DNA from: Acanthopleura granulata
Lineage: Eukaryota > Mollusca > Polyplacophora > Chitonida > Chitonidae
Reading direction: 5' to 3'
DNA: 64,000 bases
Assembly: GCA_016165875.1 (NCBI GenBank)
Contig: JABBOT010000004.1
Location: 20,056,007 to 20,120,006 of the forward strand
Of the stretch, positions 59,675 through 64,000 are shown in pieces; positions within the stretch are counted from its first letter, which is position 1; the number at the start of each line of letters is the position of its first letter. Below the pieces are notes generated by a model. It was given only the letters and a program-made list of their open reading frames with translations. It did not search any database and was not told where the DNA came from. A program made the translations under genes and the position numbers.

Positions 59675-62600
59675 ATGGCGGAAGCAGAAGCGGCAGGTGA
59701 GCGCGAATATCGACTTATGATTTAAAGAAGTTTGTAATGATTTGAAGAGGAACTGTTAATAATGAGTTGTTGACTCAATAAGTTAAGAAAATCGGTTTTA
59801 AAAAATGTACGCACCAAAGCTCATTTTGGACAGGCTATTATTATATCTATTGTATTTACTACGAGAGTCAGGTTTTTTTTGCAAACGATTGGTTCGTCCG
59901 TCAACTGACTGTTGTAAGTTATTTTCTGAACACCGAATCTAGTCTTGTTGCAACCAGTATATGCCAGATAGTGTCAGTAATGCCGCCTTCTGATTGTCTT
60001 CATGTACCTCCATCAAAAACCTTCAGAACTTCTGCATTTCTCTATTATGTCGGTGTATTTGGATGGTAATGCGTAGGCTTGCTTATGAAACAACAACAAC
60101 ACACGGTAGTTCTTACTTGTGTGTGATGGTTTTAACATTGTTCGGTTTAATTAGCTACACTAACTTCTTTGGGTGGTTGAACTGGCGGGAAACAGAAGCT
60201 TAGTGTTTAAGATTTTTTTCATGCAAATATGGTGCATACAATGTAGAGTAAATGGTAATACCAGTGTGTAGTTGCATTTTTAATCAAGAGTGTAGTGAAG
60301 TATTTGACGGATTTAAAGCCGTCTACTTCCATATTTTGGTTTTATATTATACCGTATTAGTAGTGTATTATATTTTGAGCATCCTCAGAATATTGATTCC
60401 GATATTAATGATATTACTTTGAGTTCAAAATCCAATTGTTTTTATATAGATATATTAAAAATGAAAAAAAAAAAAAATGGAATTGTGATAAAGTGATGTT
60501 TGTATAATTCACTTAAATGCCTACTCCTATATGCACAGCATTTTAAAGAGACTATTTTGTTGACCCAAGATCACATGATGATATTAATAGTCCATTGTTA
60601 AAGTATCAGTGAAATACTTCCTAGGTGGCAAAAAGCCCTAATTAGTCATTCACAAGCCAGTCTAGTCCATCTAGATGGACTCGGTGATATTTTAAAATTC
60701 TGGCATTCATCGCAACCCTGAGTTCATTACCTGTACTCCAAAAAATCGCTGCAAATCTCCAAACTCGAAGTCGATTAACATAAGTGACACGCCAACTTAT
60801 CTTTTTGGTCCTTTTTTATGCCATTTTCCGGTTGAATCTGGAATTTACCTTCTTAATTCACTACCTTGGAAAACTCAGATGTTTTCAATGCCATTTGGAG
60901 GTTGCAATACAAATCTTGATAATACCAGCGAGAAGAGCATAAAATTTTTCATTTCTGTCAATTCAGTTTGAATATAGGCAAGTTTGCCTGACACAAGTGC
61001 ATGCCTCATTGAACACAGTTGCTTTGACTTGGAGTTTGGAGTTCTGCTGCGATTTTTTTGAGTACGGGTGATGGACTCAGGGTTGTGATGAATGTCAGAA
61101 TTTTAAAATAACACCCAGAGTCCATCTGGATGGACTAAACCCAGTTAAGCAATGCTCATTAGGTGAACATGTAGGTTTGGTGTAATCATTTTATTTCAAA
61201 GGATGTTGTATGTAACTGCTGCTAAAATTCAATGTTCTATAAAAAGAGATTTTTGGGGGAAATTTAAATCCTATCCTGAAATTTTTTTAATATGCACACA
61301 ATTTTGAGCATTGAACATATATTTCTGCATGTCTGAATCTAGCTCTTACTGCTTTGAAGTTCTAGAATGGTTTATTAGATAAATTGTGAAGGCTGGTGGT
61401 TTACTGCAGACAATCAAGTTACCATTTCCTTTCCCAGTTAATTGACCTGTGTCATATAAATGGAAAATTCTACAGCATGACTTTATTGAACAACAATCAC
61501 ATTACTCAAATCAGTACTACATTACTCAAAACAGTACTCAAATCACATTCACTGTGTACTTTAAAAGATAACTGATGTAACAGGATAATGTGCGAAATTC
61601 CAAATCAAAGTCCATCGTGTTGGTAGAGTGACAAAAGCTGTATGTATGTTGACATTATGTACAAGTATTTTTGATGATACAAAAAACTTTTCTTTTTTTT
61701 TTTTTTTAAATAATAGGGGTAGGGGTTGAGGGGATATAGTACTGGTATTGTTTCCAAGTAGCATATCTGTTGCATCAAGGTAAATTAGACATTGCAGTAT
61801 TTACACAACAACTTCAAAGTAGCGATTTAGTCACTGCTTCATTATTTTTCGTAATCTTAGATGGTTGTCTTTTGCTAGCAAGGAAATTATTTGGTTTGCC
61901 AAATCAGTAGGACTTTTATGCTGAACTGTTGAACATTTTCCTTGATTATGAGAATATTCTAACTTAGGTCATAAATTTCTTGAAAATCCTGCTGTGTTTT
62001 AACATTGTATTTTAGCTACATGCACACATAAGTCAACATGTTTGGGCTATCAAACCAGCATAACCAGGTTTTGTTGTTTAGATTCGTGTATAAAAGTAGA
62101 GAAATATAAACTTTGTGTTCAACAGAATAGTGTCAATTTGAAAGGCATCACTTAGTGTTGTCAGTGTGGCTGAAAATCTTGGCCATATAACATTTATTCT
62201 TGACTCCTTGCGACTGTCTTATCTGCCTTACCTCAGTGTTCACACAATTCAAGACATATGAATCGAATCCACTAACTAATAAGTTGTTCAATTTATTGAG
62301 CTAGCACACCTCAGCCCTGGTAATTCTAATAATTGTCTTATTGGCTGTGGGTATTACTACTATATACGTTGGCCTTTATATTACATATTAAGGCATGAAA
62401 TGGAAGTTACTTAAGTGTTTTACATGTGTTATGACATATGCATGTTCTTGTGACATTCTGGTATGCAAAATTTTTCCTGAGAAGTTGTCTGGAAATTTAC
62501 AGGCTGAAATATGAGTCACAGTCCTAAACTTTGATTTATACAGTTTAAATTCATTTTGGTATCTTCAGTAGAAGTGGTAAGAAGGATCAATATCATTTTA

Positions 62601-64000
62601 AAGCTAGTGTTTCATTTCTCTTCAGAAGCTGAATCTGCTGATTTAAGGAGGCCAGGTATGGAAGAACCAAGGGTGGCAAAGGTATGTATGGCATACATGT
62701 TCCCCAAGTATTTGCAGAATGCTGGTTTATATTAGTGGGTTGGATGTAACCACTTTCTGTCAGATGTTGTGAAGAGTATATACGTGTCTACAAAATTTGT
62801 TTATAATTTGTAAGGTTTGTTATGTTATCAATAATATGCTTTTAATTATAAACATACAACTTTAGTTTATACATGTATCACAATCCCTTTCCAGCTGTCA
62901 GAGCATGTTTGGCCACTCCTGTGTATCTGGATTTTGACACTTGCTGTTTTTGGTGCTCTTCAAAAAGGCCCTCTCTGTATGCAACCAAATGATCACCTGA
63001 TTAATGTGTACTTAATTATTTTAAGAACAGGCAGTGTCTAGGTTATTTACAGTGTTGTAATCCTCTTCATGTGATAAACTATTAAGAACACAAGTAATAT
63101 TTTCTTTTTTTATGTTCAGTTAAATACATATAATTTTTTCACCTTTTTATTCTTGTATGTGCTAATGGACATAAAAGAGCCATTCCAAAATAATGTACCT
63201 GGTTTTAACTGAAAAAAATGACTGTGATGTCTCTAGATATCATCTTGTCCATTTGTTCCATAAAGCCCACTGTAAGAGAGTTCCAACTTGACTGCATTTA
63301 ATTCTGATATATTTAAGATTCTTCAAAGCAAAGGTATACATAAATATTTTGTGATACTCATACTGCAGTTTATTTGATATGATATACATTGTTTTGGGTT
63401 GATATATGATATACATTGGTTTTTAAAAACAGCTTTTTCCATCAAGAACACGGTGTCACATTTTGCTCCCAGGGCTATTGAAGAAAAACACTGGTAGGAC
63501 AAGAATTGAAAAGAGAAATGAAAATAAATGTATTTGCATAATAAATAATACACCATGTGATAGTCATAGTTTTATACACGCAGCTGACTTTCATGAAAAC
63601 AGCTGCTTTCCGATGGGGAAGCCTGTTTTTATACATCTGCCATATTGCAAGGTCATATTTGATAAATAACAACCCCTGTTGACATTGATGCGTTCATGCT
63701 GTAGCACATTTGAAGTTAAAACGAAATCGTATCGTACTGATTTGATGGTGGACCATTAACACAAAGTTATACTCTGCAGTAGTTTAGATATATATAATAT
63801 TCTGTGTTCCCTATACTGGTCTTACAACTGACGAAAAGGCAGCAGCTAGTTGTTCACCTGTCTAGCAGGTAGTTTTGTAGTTAAATGACGACCTTTCAGT
63901 ATGGAAAGAAACAACTGAATATGATTTATTAAAGTTACGTATTCCTTAATGTTCTGTTTACTTGCAGAGCCCAGACAGTAGAGTTTTGGCAGCTGTTGAC
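59675..64000 (+). CDS. Unidentified gene, first three exons (cut by right edge)
   Basis: Three phase-compatible exons: 59675-59696, 62626-62681 and 63968-64000+. The ATG is in a strong context (AAAATGGCGG) and the first donor is GTGAGC. The protein begins MAEAEAAEAESADLRRPG, continues MEEPRVAK, then SPDSRVLAAVD at the window end. The Ala/Glu-rich N-terminus is not diagnostic and I do not recognise the gene. The promoter-like sequence, splice signals and matching phases support a real gene; further exons lie outside the window. Confidence 0.62.
60663..61137. repeat. Foldback element with ~110-bp inverted arms and palindromic tips
   Basis: Arms 60663-60772 and 61026-61137. The tips AGTCCATCTAGATGGACT (60664-60681, a perfect palindrome) and AGTCCATCTGGATGGACT (61119-61136) are themselves palindromic. 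The spacer is ~250 bp without a frame. It lies in intron 1 of the right-edge gene and resembles a non-autonomous DNA transposon. Confidence 0.9.

Overview
The window is animal nuclear DNA: AT-rich, intron-dense, and full of short interspersed repeats. Several tRNA-derived SINE families ending in (ATTT/AAAT)n, and the very frequent self-complementary word ACATGTACATGT, point to a lophotrochozoan, most likely a mollusc (a brachiopod is possible). That assignment is an inference from repeat style and protein similarity.

Five protein-coding loci are supported by spliced reading frames whose exon phases match. From left to right: (1) minus strand, ~426-13546 and perhaps up to 22789, a gene for two doublecortin domains, two PLAT domains and a beta-trefoil-like segment, running off the left edge; (2) plus strand 23041-26023, a complete five-exon C8orf74 homologue (315 aa); (3) minus strand 28385-35274, a complete nine-exon eIF3 subunit I (328 aa, WD40), whose first coding exon is the ATG alone; (4) plus strand 37194-38693, a four-exon TMEM234 homologue (122 aa); (5) plus strand from 59675, the first three exons of an unidentified gene cut by the right edge. 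An intronless 509-aa reading frame on the minus strand (45374-46903) encodes a low-complexity protein with an RVxF-type phosphatase-docking motif.

Genes 1/2 and 3/4 are both head-to-head pairs. From memory, the same two divergent pairs exist in human: RP1L1/C8orf74 at 8p23 and EIF3I/TMEM234 at 1p35, the latter beside the doublecortin gene DCDC2B. The window may preserve an old linkage of doublecortin gene, C8orf74, eIF3i and TMEM234.

Mobile DNA fills much of the rest. A decayed Ty3/Gypsy LTR retrotransposon spans 52387-59015 with both LTRs and a broken gag, protease, reverse transcriptase, RNase H and integrase. A BEL/Pao integrase/C-terminal fragment lies on the minus strand at 40440-41700. 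At least ten SINE copies fall into three families; one (34262-34532) has a clean 13-bp target duplication and sits inside a long inverted repeat. Three long foldback elements lie in introns (33156-33567, 34050-34960, 60663-61137). Tandem arrays include a hairpin-bearing minisatellite (9312-9520) and a ~180-bp satellite-like repeat (15405-16130). No rRNA, functional tRNA or CRISPR array was seen.
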